Origin: Flammeovirgaceae bacterium 311
GTDB lineage: Bacteria; Bacteroidota; Bacteroidia; Cytophagales; Cyclobacteriaceae
Direction of reading: 5' to 3'
Assembly (NCBI GenBank): GCA_000597885.1
Contig: CP004371.1
Span: forward strand, 2,868,501 to 2,932,500
Length of the DNA stretch: 64,000 nucleotides
Shown: positions 55,741 through 64,000 of the stretch, piece by piece
Layout of the letters: the number at the start of each line of letters is the position of its first letter
Position numbering within the stretch: the first letter of the stretch is position 1
The notes under the pieces: model-generated
The model's database searches: none
What the model was told of the DNA's origin: nothing
Seen by the model: the letters and a program-made list of their open reading frames with translations, nothing else
Made by a program: the position numbers and the translations under genes

Positions 55741-56477
55741 TCAATTAAACCTCGACACTGATTGGGATTGCATGCGTTCTTCCAGCTCTGTAATCTGCCG
55801 CATGTACTCGCGTTCCTTGCGCTGCAGCTCCTCCTGGGTGGCAGATAGTTCTTCCATGTTCTGTCGCATTTCTTCTTCCTGCGCCCGCATCTGCTCTGTT
55901 TGCTCCTGCGCCTGCTCCAGCAGCTGCCGCGTTAGCTGATTGATCCTGTTGGTGTGCACGGTGGCTGCAATATCATGGCCAAGCCGCATCAGAAATTCAA
56001 TTACATGCTTTGGAAATGGTTTAAAGGAAGCCAGCTCCAGCACACCCATTACCCCTTCCTCATTCATGAGGGGCACCAGCAAAAGCGCCGTTGGCGTTGC
56101 ATCACCCAGTCCCGAAGTAATCGACACATAATTTGGGGGATTTTGGTGAGGTAGGTATAGTCACGCTCCAGGTAACACTGCCCCAGTAGCCCCTGGCCGG
56201 GCGCAACCTGGTGGTTTCGAAATTTTTTGCGGTCATAAGCATAGGAACTGCTCAGCACCAGCTGCAACTCCCTGCCCTCGCCTTCTGCCAGGTAAAGTCC
56301 GATCAATGGAATTACAATCAATTCCGGGTTAAAAATTCCGGTGATAACCAAATACGTCAGGGCAATAAACAGTAGGGTGACACCAACGATATTACTTGTC
56401 TGAATCTTGTTTTTCAGGTATTGAGGCATTTCAGACTGAACCCCCATCCGCCAGAAATAGCTTAGATTTATATGCAT
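55741..56477 (-). pseudogene. GAF-domain membrane protein split by a frameshift in a C-tract
   Basis: Two overlapping minus-strand frames (56,477-56,064 and 56,127-55,741) join at a run of five C (complement of 56,135-56,139). One more C would link DYTYLTKIP to PNYVSITSGLGDATPTALLL without a break. The combined protein of about 245 aa has two membrane helices (about 33-70), a GAF domain and a C-terminal coiled coil (EEEMRQNMEELSATQEELQR) like that of the protein at the left window edge. It could be a true pseudogene, a phase-variable tract or a sequencing error. Confidence 0.7.
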
Positions 56478-56856
56478 TGCAGTAGCTTATTATTGTATAA
56501 TAACACTATTAAAGTAACTACCCGATCTGCTACAAAAAGCATAGATGTTCAGCCATTTACATGCCCGGGTAAGATTTTAATTAAAAAATGACACTACCAA
56601 TCAGTACTCTATAAAAAAGCTAACAGCAGTATGACAGACCCTCCCATTGTTGATGCCCAATTATAATTTACCCGGTGCCAACCCGGCTGGAAACAGACAC
56701 AAAATGCCTGCACAGATAACCTCATCTGCTCCTGGCTCCATACAATTCTCTCCGAACTTTTACCGATACTTCTGTGCACTTACTAACCACAGCACAGCTG
56801 CTTTCGTACCTTTACAGGAGCAAATAGTAAATACAGTAATAAGAAGTTCAAAAAAA
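56478..56856. other. spacer upstream of the methyltransferase
   Basis: An open frame continues from 56,647 into the methyltransferase, but its codons are not protein-like. I treat this region as non-coding and as the promoter region for both flanking genes. Confidence 0.5.
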
Positions 56857-57753
56857 ATGACAGTACAGGGCCATTCAGAGAATTATTTTGGAGAGTACCG
56901 CAATTTTTGGTGGAACAAGGGTTTTCTGAACCTGATGGCCAAACGCCTGAACCTTTCGCAGCATCACAGCCTGCTGGATGTTGGCTGCGGCCAGTGCCAC
57001 TGGAGCAAGCTGCTTGTGCCCTACTTGGGTAAGCCTGCTTATGTTACCGGTGTGGACAATGATGCTAAATGGGCGGCCGAAGATCCAGAAATCCGCGCCT
57101 ACTTTCACTACCACCAGGCGGCTTTTGAGGCAGTGGAGGGCAATGCACAAACCCTGCCCTTTGCCGATAACAGCTTCGATATGGTTACCTGCCAAACCCT
57201 GCTCATTCATGTACCCAACCCCAAGCGGGCTATTGCAGAAATGAAGCGGGTGTTAAAACCGGGAGGTATCTTATTATGTGCCGAACCAAACAACCTGGTG
57301 CAAACACTTATTAAAAATTCTCTCTCGGCCACAGATGATATTGACGAGGTGCTGGACCATGTGAAATACGCCCTGATCTGTGAGCGCGGCAAAAAACGAC
57401 TGGGGCAGGGAGATAATTCAGTGGGCGACCTGGTGCCCGGCATGATGGCCGAAGCCGGCCTGCAGGATATTGAAGTACGTATTTCGGATAAGGCCATTCC
57501 CATGTACCCGCCTTACAACACCAGGGAGCAGCAGGCAGCCCTGAAGCAGTGGAGCAGCGGCAGCGCGTGGCAGGGTACCCAGTACAGCGACTATGACTTT
57601 TTCCGGGCATTCGGTGAGGAGTACATGCACTTTTATGAGGAGTACAGAGCCCACTATGGCAGCAGCGGAGATCGTATGCAGGAGGCCATAGAGGAGAAAG
57701 AATACCATTCGGCCGGTGGCGCCATTATGTATCTGATATCAGGGGTTAAGTAA
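56857..57753 (+). CDS. class I SAM-dependent methyltransferase
   Basis: The ATG at 56,857 (MTVQGHSENYFGEYRNFWWN) is preferred to 56,647, giving 298 aa. It has SAM-binding motif I LLDVGCGQCHWSKLL near 38-52, an acidic end of beta-2 VTGVDNDAKW near 65, FADNSFDMVTCQTLLIHVP near 100-118, and LKPGGILLCAEP near 132. The N-terminal NYFGEYRNFWW and the C-terminal extension define a subgroup whose substrate I cannot name. The next gene (DinB-like) starts 16 bp downstream, so the two likely form an operon. Confidence 0.82.
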   Translation: MTVQGHSENYFGEYRNFWWNKGFLNLMAKRLNLSQHHSLLDVGCGQCHWSKLLVPYLGKPAYVTGVDNDAKWAAEDPEIRAYFHYHQAAFEAVEGNAQTLPFADNSFDMVTCQTLLIHVPNPKRAIAEMKRVLKPGGILLCAEPNNLVQTLIKNSLSATDDIDEVLDHVKYALICERGKKRLGQGDNSVGDLVPGMMAEAGLQDIEVRISDKAIPMYPPYNTREQQAALKQWSSGSAWQGTQYSDYDFFRAFGEEYMHFYEEYRAHYGSSGDRMQEAIEEKEYHSAGGAIMYLISGVK

Positions 57754-57769
57754 TAAATGATAAACAGCC

Positions 57770-58252
57770 ATGGATAAGCAAGCAGATAAAAAGTTAAGGG
57801 AGCAGCTGGTAAAGCACCTCAGGGGTGGCGAAGCTTTCATGACGGTAGATGAGGCCGTAAAAACGATAAGCTTTGAGCAGCTGGGTACAGTAACCCAGGG
57901 CCTTCCCTATTCTTTTTACCAGTTGTTTTACCACATGCGCCTGGCGCAGCACGATATTATTGAGTTTTCTCAAGATCCGGAGTACGAATCGCCTCAATGG
58001 CCGGAAGGCTACTGGCCCGACGAAAGGGCTCCGCACAGTGAAGAGGAATGGCAACAGCTAAAAGACAGCTTTTTTTCGGAAAGAGAAAAATTCTGCCAAT
58101 ACATCATGGATCCTACCAATGATTTACATGAGCCTTTTTCTTTTGGCTCCGGACAAACGCTGCTGCGCGAAACCCTGCTCATCATAGAACATAATGCTTA
58201 CCACAACGGACAGCTGCTGGCAGTGCTCCGGCTGCTGGGGCTGCATGGGTGA
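57770..58252 (+). CDS. DinB-family four-helix protein
   Basis: This 160-aa DinB/YfiT-like metal-binding four-helix bundle has conserved His in FYHMRLAQHDIIEFS (near 55) and EHNAYHNGQLLAVLRLLG (near 138-155), matching the triad of metal-binding His in this superfamily. These proteins act in thiol-dependent detoxification or have unknown transferase activity. It lies 16 bp after the methyltransferase gene and ends before a convergent gene's terminator. Confidence 0.82.
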   Translation: MDKQADKKLREQLVKHLRGGEAFMTVDEAVKTISFEQLGTVTQGLPYSFYQLFYHMRLAQHDIIEFSQDPEYESPQWPEGYWPDERAPHSEEEWQQLKDSFFSEREKFCQYIMDPTNDLHEPFSFGSGQTLLRETLLIIEHNAYHNGQLLAVLRLLGLHG

Positions 58253-58295
58253 ACAAGTAAAGCCTAAATTATTGCCTGTCTCAGCAATAAAAAAA

Positions 58296-58332
58296 GCCTG
58301 TCACCGGCAGCACTGGGCTTATGATGACAGGC
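58296..58332 (-). terminator. terminator of the serine hydrolase gene
   Basis: The arms gcctgtca (58296-58303) and tgacaggc (58325-58332) have a 21-nt loop. On the minus strand a T-run follows (complement of 58,287-58,295). Confidence 0.6.
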
Positions 58333-58346
58333 CGCTAATTGTAAGT

Positions 58347-59909
58347 TTACTGCTGCGCCACGGTGGTTTTTACCTTTTTAGGCTTTAGCTCTTCAAAGAA
58401 GATATCGTCGTTAGGCACCTCAAATTCCAGTCCGTTAACTTCCATGTTGTTATCTGTAGTAAACTTAAGGGTGCCAAAGGTAAACCAGGCATGGGGCTGG
58501 TCCCACTTAATCTCCCACACATCGTAATGCCAGTGCGAGAGGCTTGCTGATAAATCAGGTGAGTGCTCAAACTTCAGTTTTAATTCGTCGTTCTCCTGCT
58601 GCACCTCTATGTTGCCATACATATCGGCATGATAGGTACCGGTGTATGCCTGCAGCGGCAGCGAAGGTTTTGTATTGGCAATACGCTTCTTTTTGATGTC
58701 TTCGATCCTTGTATCTTCCTGCATACCCTTATTAACCTTAGGAAGTATTTCTGCCGACCAATCTTTTCCCCTAATGCCCAGCAGTGCATCCAGGGTTTGC
58801 AGGGTAACGGCTCCGATCGGGCTCTTGGGACCGTTGGTCAGTACCACCACACCCCCATTGTTATCGGGCAGGAGGGTTACTGCGGTAATCATGCCATCGT
58901 AGCCCCCGGTGTGCGATACCCGAAAGTTTCCGTGATAGTCATTCATAAACCAGCCAAGCCCGTATGCATGGAAATTCTGGTTAAAGAGCCCCCTGCTGGT
59001 ATGGTCTACAGTAAAACTGTTATGCGGGGTCCACATCAGGTTTCTGGATGCTTTGGTCAGCAGGGTATCGTCCTGCCAGATGCCGTGGTTAAGGTTAAAA
59101 ATCATCCATTTGGCAACATCGTTCACACTGGAAATAATGCCACCCGTTGCGCCTACTGTTTCCCAGTCTACCCAGGGGATGGGCACATTGGTTTTGCCGT
59201 CGGGCAGGGCATGTGGAATTGCGTAGTTACCTGTTTTCTCCAGCTCATTAATATTGGTAATGCTGCGGTCCATGCCCAGGGGTTCAAATATCCGCTCTTT
59301 TACATTTTCGCCCCAGCTTTTACCCGTTACTTTTGCAATGATCTCTCCTGCAGTAATATACATTAAATTGGAGTAGCCAAAGCCGGCCCTGAAATCATAG
59401 GACTGCGGCAGGTATTTCACTCTTTTGATGATTTCTTCGGCAGAAAGTCCTGATTTGTACCAGATCAGGTCTCCACTGAAAGTACCTAGACCCACGCGGT
59501 GGCTAAGCAGATCGCGGATGGTTACCTGCTGGCTTATGTAGGGATCATACAGCTCAAAGTAGGGCAGGTATTGCTGCACCTTATCGTTCCAGGAGAGTTT
59601 GCCCTCCTGCACCAGCATGGCGATAATGGCTGAGGTAAATGCTTTTGAGTTGGAGGCAATGGCATAAAGGGTGTTGGCATCGGGGCTTTCAGCCTTACCT
59701 GCTTCCTTTACACCATAGCCTTTGCTGAAGATCAGCTGGCCATCCTGTACAATGCCTACGGTCATGCCGGGTATTTCCCAGTCCCGGACTACCTGCTCGA
59801 AGTACTTATCAAGCTTTTTAAGATCTACTTTAACAGGCTTGCTTTGGGCATGCAGCGAGGCCTGAACCAGGAGTAGCACTGGTAGAAGCAGAAGAACTAT
59901 TTTTTTCAT
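58347..59909 (-). CDS. serine hydrolase of the beta-lactamase/penicillin-binding family (class C-like fold) with DUF3471-type C-terminal domain
   Basis: This 520-aa secreted protein has a signal peptide ending near AQ22. The SxxK motif is S86-N-S-K89, the YxN motif is Y179-S-N181, and a HTGGYDG (K/HTG) motif lies near 338. Residues about 410-510 form a C-terminal beta domain seen in DUF3471 proteins. These enzymes are usually peptidases or esterases rather than true beta-lactamases. A class D beta-lactamase gene lies 151 bp upstream on the same strand. Confidence 0.82.
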   Translation of the reverse strand: MKKIVLLLLPVLLLVQASLHAQSKPVKVDLKKLDKYFEQVVRDWEIPGMTVGIVQDGQLIFSKGYGVKEAGKAESPDANTLYAIASNSKAFTSAIIAMLVQEGKLSWNDKVQQYLPYFELYDPYISQQVTIRDLLSHRVGLGTFSGDLIWYKSGLSAEEIIKRVKYLPQSYDFRAGFGYSNLMYITAGEIIAKVTGKSWGENVKERIFEPLGMDRSITNINELEKTGNYAIPHALPDGKTNVPIPWVDWETVGATGGIISSVNDVAKWMIFNLNHGIWQDDTLLTKASRNLMWTPHNSFTVDHTSRGLFNQNFHAYGLGWFMNDYHGNFRVSHTGGYDGMITAVTLLPDNNGGVVVLTNGPKSPIGAVTLQTLDALLGIRGKDWSAEILPKVNKGMQEDTRIEDIKKKRIANTKPSLPLQAYTGTYHADMYGNIEVQQENDELKLKFEHSPDLSASLSHWHYDVWEIKWDQPHAWFTFGTLKFTTDNNMEVNGLEFEVPNDDIFFEELKPKKVKTTVAQQ

Positions 59910-60060
59910 AAAATGGGATATTTGCTGATCCTGATTATTGAATAATTGCCAGAGGTGCTGACCAGAAAGATGCTATAGCAGATTAAAAAACTAATGTAAA
60001 ATATTTTTAACAGCCTGGCAATGTTCAGGGGCAATGCTCCACAAATTCTGCGGGGCTGCA

Positions 60061-60948
60061 CTACGGAATAAGCTGCATTTCCCTTAACACTGCTTTGGTA
60101 ATTTCTTTACGGCAGGGAGCAAAATCGGGGCTGTTATACCTGCGGTCCTGCATTAATCTGGTGGCAAAGAAGTAAAGCTGCTGCTCCCGCTCCACATAAC
60201 CCACCCACCAGCCTACATTTATGCCACCCTCCCGGGTCCAGCCTGTTTTGGCGCTGATCGAATACGCATCTGCTGTTTCGGTAAGCATTACCCGCTTTAG
60301 GATGTCGATGTTGCGTTTGGAGAAGGGGGTTTTCCCCTCATACACATTTTTCATGAACTGAACCTGGTTAACAGGACTGATGCCGAAGGTTCCGAAATTC
60401 CAGAAATCCTCGCCTGCTTCCCGGATATTCCCGTTCCCATAGCCGCTTGCTCTTAAATACTGAGCATACTTGTCTTTTCCTATCCTGTTGGCCAAATCCA
60501 GAAACGCCCATACGGCCGATACCTCAAAGGCTTCCTTTACTGTCATATCCCGGTAAATATCGGGGCGGTAGCCGTAAAGTGTGGTATCTGTTTTACCCGG
60601 CCAGCGCATTATTTCATTTTCATCCCTGATCACACCTTCCTCTAAAGCAATCAGCAGGTTTATGATTTTAAAGGTCGATGCCGGGAGTGTTTCCTTGTAG
60701 GCATCTGCAGAATCGCTCAATATCCAGACTCCCTTATTGTGATCGTAAACTGTAATGCTGCCTTCCACATGCGCATTACAGGCGCTAAAGTGGGAGGAGA
60801 GTTCTTCTCTGACAATAAGTGTATCTGCTGCATTGCCTGCCTCAGCCAGGGCAGGAAACTGCACTGCCGGAGTTGAGGAATGATTAGTGGTACACCGGGA
60901 AAACAAGACTAAAACCAGGAACAAAAAAGGTGTTTTGTACATCATCAT
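60061..60948 (-). CDS. class D (OXA-type) beta-lactamase, lipoprotein
   Basis: This 295-aa protein has a lipobox (LFSRC, Cys19). Class D landmarks are all present: S91-T-F-K94 (acylated Ser and Lys), S144-A-V146, Y170-G-N172 and K234-T-G236. The family hydrolyses beta-lactams through an acyl-enzyme, with the carbamylated Lys94-equivalent as base. Trp152-equivalent cannot be assigned with certainty. It appears to be a resident chromosomal gene with no mobile sequence around it. Length is normal. Confidence 0.9.
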   Translation of the reverse strand: MMMYKTPFLFLVLVLFSRCTTNHSSTPAVQFPALAEAGNAADTLIVREELSSHFSACNAHVEGSITVYDHNKGVWILSDSADAYKETLPASTFKIINLLIALEEGVIRDENEIMRWPGKTDTTLYGYRPDIYRDMTVKEAFEVSAVWAFLDLANRIGKDKYAQYLRASGYGNGNIREAGEDFWNFGTFGISPVNQVQFMKNVYEGKTPFSKRNIDILKRVMLTETADAYSISAKTGWTREGGINVGWWVGYVEREQQLYFFATRLMQDRRYNSPDFAPCRKEITKAVLREMQLIP

Positions 60949-61146
60949 AGCTGCCTGCCAAATAGTTTTTGTAATGTAGCAGGGCGCTAAAATAGAACAG
61001 CCCGCTCAGTTAAATAGAGGATAGATTGAAATTTATTTGGAGAAAAATAAAATATTGTAAAAAGCGAACCAACCTTTTGTTAAAACCTCCTGTCTCTCCA
61101 GGTATAGAGGAAATCTTTTTTCACACAATCAAAAAAAGCCCGGCGC

Positions 61147-62460
61147 ATGAATAGTATATACACCCCTGCAAACAAGTCCTGGAGCCTCCTGATGGCTGTT
61201 ATGGTATTTTTTATAACAGCCTGCAACGACCAGGTGGAATACACCCAAACCTATACAGTTTACGAACCTGTTTTTATGAGTCCTGATGAGATAAGGGCCT
61301 CTTTTGCCGTTGAAGAAACCGGCAGAATACTGCATGATCCGGGAAAGATTTACGTGTATGGAGATTACCTGTTCATCAATGAACCGGGAGCGGGTATTCA
61401 TGTGGTGAACAATACTGATAAATCAAATCCCCTGAATATCAAATTCATCAACATACCCGGTAATTACGATATGGCGGCAAAAGACGGCGCACTATACGTT
61501 GATAGTTATATGGATTTGCTGGTGCTGGATATCAGGGACATTCACAACATCAGCATTACCAGCCGCTCGGAAAATATATTTGCCGGGGCAATAAATACCG
61601 GATTATACGATCCCGTGAGAGGCATTGTAACAGATTGGGTGGAAAAAGAGAAGATTGAGGTATCATCAAACGACTTCCATGGCAATCTCCCTTATTACTT
61701 TCCCTATGGCGGAGGATTCTATGCCGCTAGGGATGCAGCTAGTTTAACCCAATCATTTAATGCTGCTCCCTCGCAGGGCACTACAGGCGTGGGCGGATCA
61801 ATGGCCAGGTTTACCATTACAGGCGACTACCTCTACACCATCGATAACAGCTCATTATATGTATTTAACATACAAAATCCTGAAACGCCAACCCAGGGCA
61901 CTACAGTTCAGGTAGGCTGGGGTATCGAAACAATATTTCCAAGCAATGGCAACCTGTTTATCGGCGCCCAGAACGGCATGCACATCTATAGCCTGCAAAA
62001 CCCGCTAACGCCCAGCAGGCTCTCTACCTTTGCGCATGTGGTGAGCTGCGACCCGGTAGTGGTACATGATACACTGGCCTATGTAACCCTTAGAGGAGGC
62101 ACCGCCTGCGGCGGTTTTACCAACCAGCTCGATATTATCAACATCAAAAACCCCCAATCGCCGGAGCTGCTGATTTCCCACCCCATGAGCAGCCCCTACG
62201 GCCTGGCTTACGACGACGGCCTGCTGTTTATCTGCGAAGGCGAGCATGGCCTGAAAGTGTTTGATGTTACCAACATCCACACCATGAGCTCACGCCTGCT
62301 GGATCATGAAGAGGGCATCGATGCTTTTGATGTAATTCCTTATGAGGAGGTGCTGATTATGATTGGCCGCGAGGGTTTGTATCAATATGATTACAGCGAT
62401 CCTACTGATCTGAAACTGCTTAGCCGCCTCACCATAGAAAGAACAAAACCAATCAACTAA
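61147..62460 (+). CDS. LVIVD-repeat lipoprotein (beta-propeller)
   Basis: This 437-aa protein has a lipoprotein signal (MAVMVFFITAC, Cys26). LVIVD repeats follow (YGDYLFINEPGAGIHVVNNT, DGALYVDSYMDLLVLDIRD, GDYLYTIDNSSLYVFNIQNP, GNLFIGAQNGMHIYSLQNP, DGLLFICEGEHGLKVFDVTN), spaced as in a bladed propeller. The function of the family is unknown; it is probably surface exposed. Its stop overlaps the start of the next gene by one base (TAATG), so the two are translationally coupled. Confidence 0.85.
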   Translation: MNSIYTPANKSWSLLMAVMVFFITACNDQVEYTQTYTVYEPVFMSPDEIRASFAVEETGRILHDPGKIYVYGDYLFINEPGAGIHVVNNTDKSNPLNIKFINIPGNYDMAAKDGALYVDSYMDLLVLDIRDIHNISITSRSENIFAGAINTGLYDPVRGIVTDWVEKEKIEVSSNDFHGNLPYYFPYGGGFYAARDAASLTQSFNAAPSQGTTGVGGSMARFTITGDYLYTIDNSSLYVFNIQNPETPTQGTTVQVGWGIETIFPSNGNLFIGAQNGMHIYSLQNPLTPSRLSTFAHVVSCDPVVVHDTLAYVTLRGGTACGGFTNQLDIINIKNPQSPELLISHPMSSPYGLAYDDGLLFICEGEHGLKVFDVTNIHTMSSRLLDHEEGIDAFDVIPYEEVLIMIGREGLYQYDYSDPTDLKLLSRLTIERTKPIN

Positions 62461-63266
62461 TGAAAAATTGCTTCAGGACTACTGTTTTGTCTATTCTCCT
62501 GCTCTTTACTGCAGTTACCTTTGCCTCGGCACAGGATTACAGGTACAAAGCAAAGGTAGTACTCATGAATGGTGATGTAATCAACGGACGGCTCTCGGAG
62601 CCCTGGTCGGGCGGCAATTTATACCTGTACGTATCTGAAAATACGCTTCTGGAGATTAACTCTTCAGATATCAGGAAGCTGAAACAGGAACAGCTGAATG
62701 GTAAAAAGAGCTCCCATAGCTTAAACAAGTTAAGCGACAGAGGCGCATACGGCAGGCAGGAAGGTTTTTACCACCACGCCTTTGCCGGACTCTCTTTTGG
62801 AGAACATGATACAAATGCCAGCCTGGGAATGGTGAACGGTTACCGCTTCAATAAGCTGGTTTCACTGGGACTGGGCGTTAATTACGACAGATTTGATCAG
62901 GCTTCCGCACTGCCCATTTATCTTCAGCCCAGGCTGCATCTGAAAAATGATAAATTAAGTCTGTACTGTTTTACCGACCTGGGCTATAGCCCTGCCTGGC
63001 AAAATAAAGGAGTAGGACACGATATGTATGTGGTCAATACAACAGGAGGCCTGATGGGCCAGGCGGGTATGGGCTATCAGCTTAATTTTGCAAAATCGGC
63101 CCTGAATTTTACGCTGGGCTATAAACTGCAAAAAATAGAGGTGCATTCTGAAGTGTACAACTATTATTATACTGAACCGGGGGGCATTCTACCCTCAAAA
63201 ATAATTGACATTCAGGAGAAAAGACTCATCAGGCGGGTAGCATTTACAGTTGGCTTAATGCTGTAA
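62460..63266 (+). CDS. outer-membrane beta-barrel protein
   Basis: This 268-aa protein has a signal peptide (to about residue 22, FASAQ). A small N-terminal soluble region (YKAKVVLMNGDVINGRLSEP) precedes a barrel-like series of alternating strands (AGLSFGEHDTNASLGMVNGY, LVSLGLGVNYDRFDQ, LSLYCFTDLGYSPA, FAKSALNFTLGYKL) and a C-terminal VAFTVGLML. Start and end pattern suggest an OmpA-like or similar eight-stranded barrel. It is coupled to the LVIVD gene by a TAATG overlap. Confidence 0.75.
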   Translation: MKNCFRTTVLSILLLFTAVTFASAQDYRYKAKVVLMNGDVINGRLSEPWSGGNLYLYVSENTLLEINSSDIRKLKQEQLNGKKSSHSLNKLSDRGAYGRQEGFYHHAFAGLSFGEHDTNASLGMVNGYRFNKLVSLGLGVNYDRFDQASALPIYLQPRLHLKNDKLSLYCFTDLGYSPAWQNKGVGHDMYVVNTTGGLMGQAGMGYQLNFAKSALNFTLGYKLQKIEVHSEVYNYYYTEPGGILPSKIIDIQEKRLIRRVAFTVGLML

Positions 63267-63301
63267 CGCTTGCTCTGGAGTGATCTCAGCTCTGATTATT
63301 G

Positions 63302-63332
63302 AATGGCACAGCACTAACGGGCTGTGCCATTT
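63302..63332 (+). terminator. terminator of the LVIVD/outer-membrane operon
   Basis: The arms aatggcacagc (63302-63312) and gctgtgccatt surround a short loop and are followed by a T-run. It sits 36 bp past the stop codon. Confidence 0.8.
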
Positions 63333-63552
63333 TTAATTTATTACTGTTAAGGGCTGCGCTGTAAAATCTGCAGAAAATTTTAAAACGCACTTTAGTCTCC
63401 CTGTTACATGCTCGCAGAGCATATGATTTCTACCGTGGGCTTCCGCAGCAACAGTTTACCTCAACTATTTGTTATTCAGTCTTTTTTTTGGTAGATTCAT
63501 TACCTGTTAAATCAGAATCTTCTGTTTTCTGAAAACAAGGACCACGTTTTTC

Positions 63553-64000
63553 ATGAGGTCATTCAACTTATTTACATATACCCGCACTTTTGCATGGGCA
63601 CTATTAGCCTGGTTAGCAGCAGTAGGTGTGGGTTGTCCCGTAAATCTTTATGCCCAGGATAATGAAATCAAATTCAAGTCGCTTACATCCAGGGAGGGTC
63701 TCTCCAGTAGTCTGGTATGGAGCATGGCACAGGATCAGCATGGGTTTATCTGGATAGGAACTAATGATGGGCTGAATGTATACAATGGATACGAATTCAA
63801 GACCTACCGGCACCTGGAAACAGATACAACCTCCATCACGCATAATTACACCTCTTCCCTGCTTTACGACAGCAACAACCGTTTGTGGGTGGGAACTCCC
63901 CATGGCCTTGACCTCTACAATGCAGAAAAAGATAATTTTACCCATTACAAACCTGGCAGCAAAACCGATAACAGGCATAATAATATTTTGTGGGTATATG
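63553..64000 (+). CDS. Reg_prop sensor protein (likely hybrid two-component regulator), 3' end outside the window
   Basis: ATG at 63,553 starts MRSFNLFTYTRTFAWALLAW with a signal peptide to about residue 35. Typical Reg_prop repeats follow: GLSSSLVWSMAQDQHGFIWI, GTNDGLNVYNGYEFKTYRH, SLLYDSNNRLWVGTPHGLDL and KDNFTHYKPGS, open to the window end. This periplasmic two-propeller architecture normally continues into Y_Y_Y, kinase, receiver and AraC domains in Bacteroidota hybrid two-component systems, but only 149 codons are visible here. Confidence 0.8.
   Translation, partial: MRSFNLFTYTRTFAWALLAWLAAVGVGCPVNLYAQDNEIKFKSLTSREGLSSSLVWSMAQDQHGFIWIGTNDGLNVYNGYEFKTYRHLETDTTSITHNYTSSLLYDSNNRLWVGTPHGLDLYNAEKDNFTHYKPGSKTDNRHNNILWVY

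Noticed and set aside
56647-56856. Longer start for the methyltransferase
   Set aside because: The extra 70 residues are not conserved-looking, and the next Met (56,857) begins the typical NYFGEYRNFWW segment.
60061-60948. Recent acquisition of the class D beta-lactamase
   Set aside because: There are no transposase, att or integron features around it, and base usage by eye matches its neighbours.
1-64000. CRISPR array, rRNA operon or prophage structural genes
   Set aside because: I saw no regularly spaced identical repeats, no rRNA sequence and no capsid, tail or terminase genes.

Overview
The window looks like chromosome of a Bacteroidota member of the order Cytophagales. The basis is lineage-typical gene content: TonB receptors with carboxypeptidase-regulatory domains, DUF4249, LytS/LytTR pairs, WG-repeat and LVIVD-repeat lipoproteins, a Reg_prop sensor, a nusB-ytxH-idh-DUF1573-yajC-ybbR-coaE cluster, and promoters of TTTG/TAnnTTTG type. 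I cannot name a genus. Coding is dense and regular from 26.7 to 64 kb and in 1-8.4 kb.

Layout: 1-8.4 kb carries the end of a GAF sensor protein, a PhoX-like/di-haem peroxidase lipoprotein operon, small membrane proteins, and a PQQ-type sugar dehydrogenase operon. From 8,875 to 26,543 lies a decayed genomic island. A 51-bp perfect direct repeat containing the 3' end of tRNA-Pro(GGG) bounds it. The intact tRNA is at the right end, and a truncated tyrosine-recombinase gene sits just inside that end. The island holds an interrupted IS1-family transposase, transposase and regulator relics, a nonsense-mutated PAS histidine kinase, response regulators, a DUF892 protein, a Crp-type regulator, two relics of a PD-(D/E)XK-like gene, and a TonB receptor/DUF4249/retropepsin/LytSR cluster.

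From 26.7 to 64 kb are housekeeping and surface genes: a WG-repeat lipoprotein, tRNA-His, pyrC, a YfiR-TonB receptor pair, dnaK, an EEP-family membrane protein, prfC, the coaE-nusB cluster, an amino-acid dehydrogenase, two ABC exporter half-transporters, truA, a thiolase, a frameshifted GAF protein, a methyltransferase, a DinB protein, two serine acyl-enzymes (one a class D beta-lactamase) and the start of a Reg_prop sensor.

The most unusual signal is in the IS1 gene at 9,177-9,989. Removing seven short inserts (six of 14 nt, one of 30 nt) restores one uninterrupted 232-codon IS1 transposase with an ATG start, zinc finger and DDE residues. Most of the inserts are very GC-rich and they fall into related sequence families. 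A 30-nt relative (27/30 identical) sits alone in the spacer at 50,848-50,877, flanked by a 2-bp direct repeat. A 61-nt GC-rich insert interrupts a response-regulator relic. This looks like a family of micro-insertion elements that I do not recognise.
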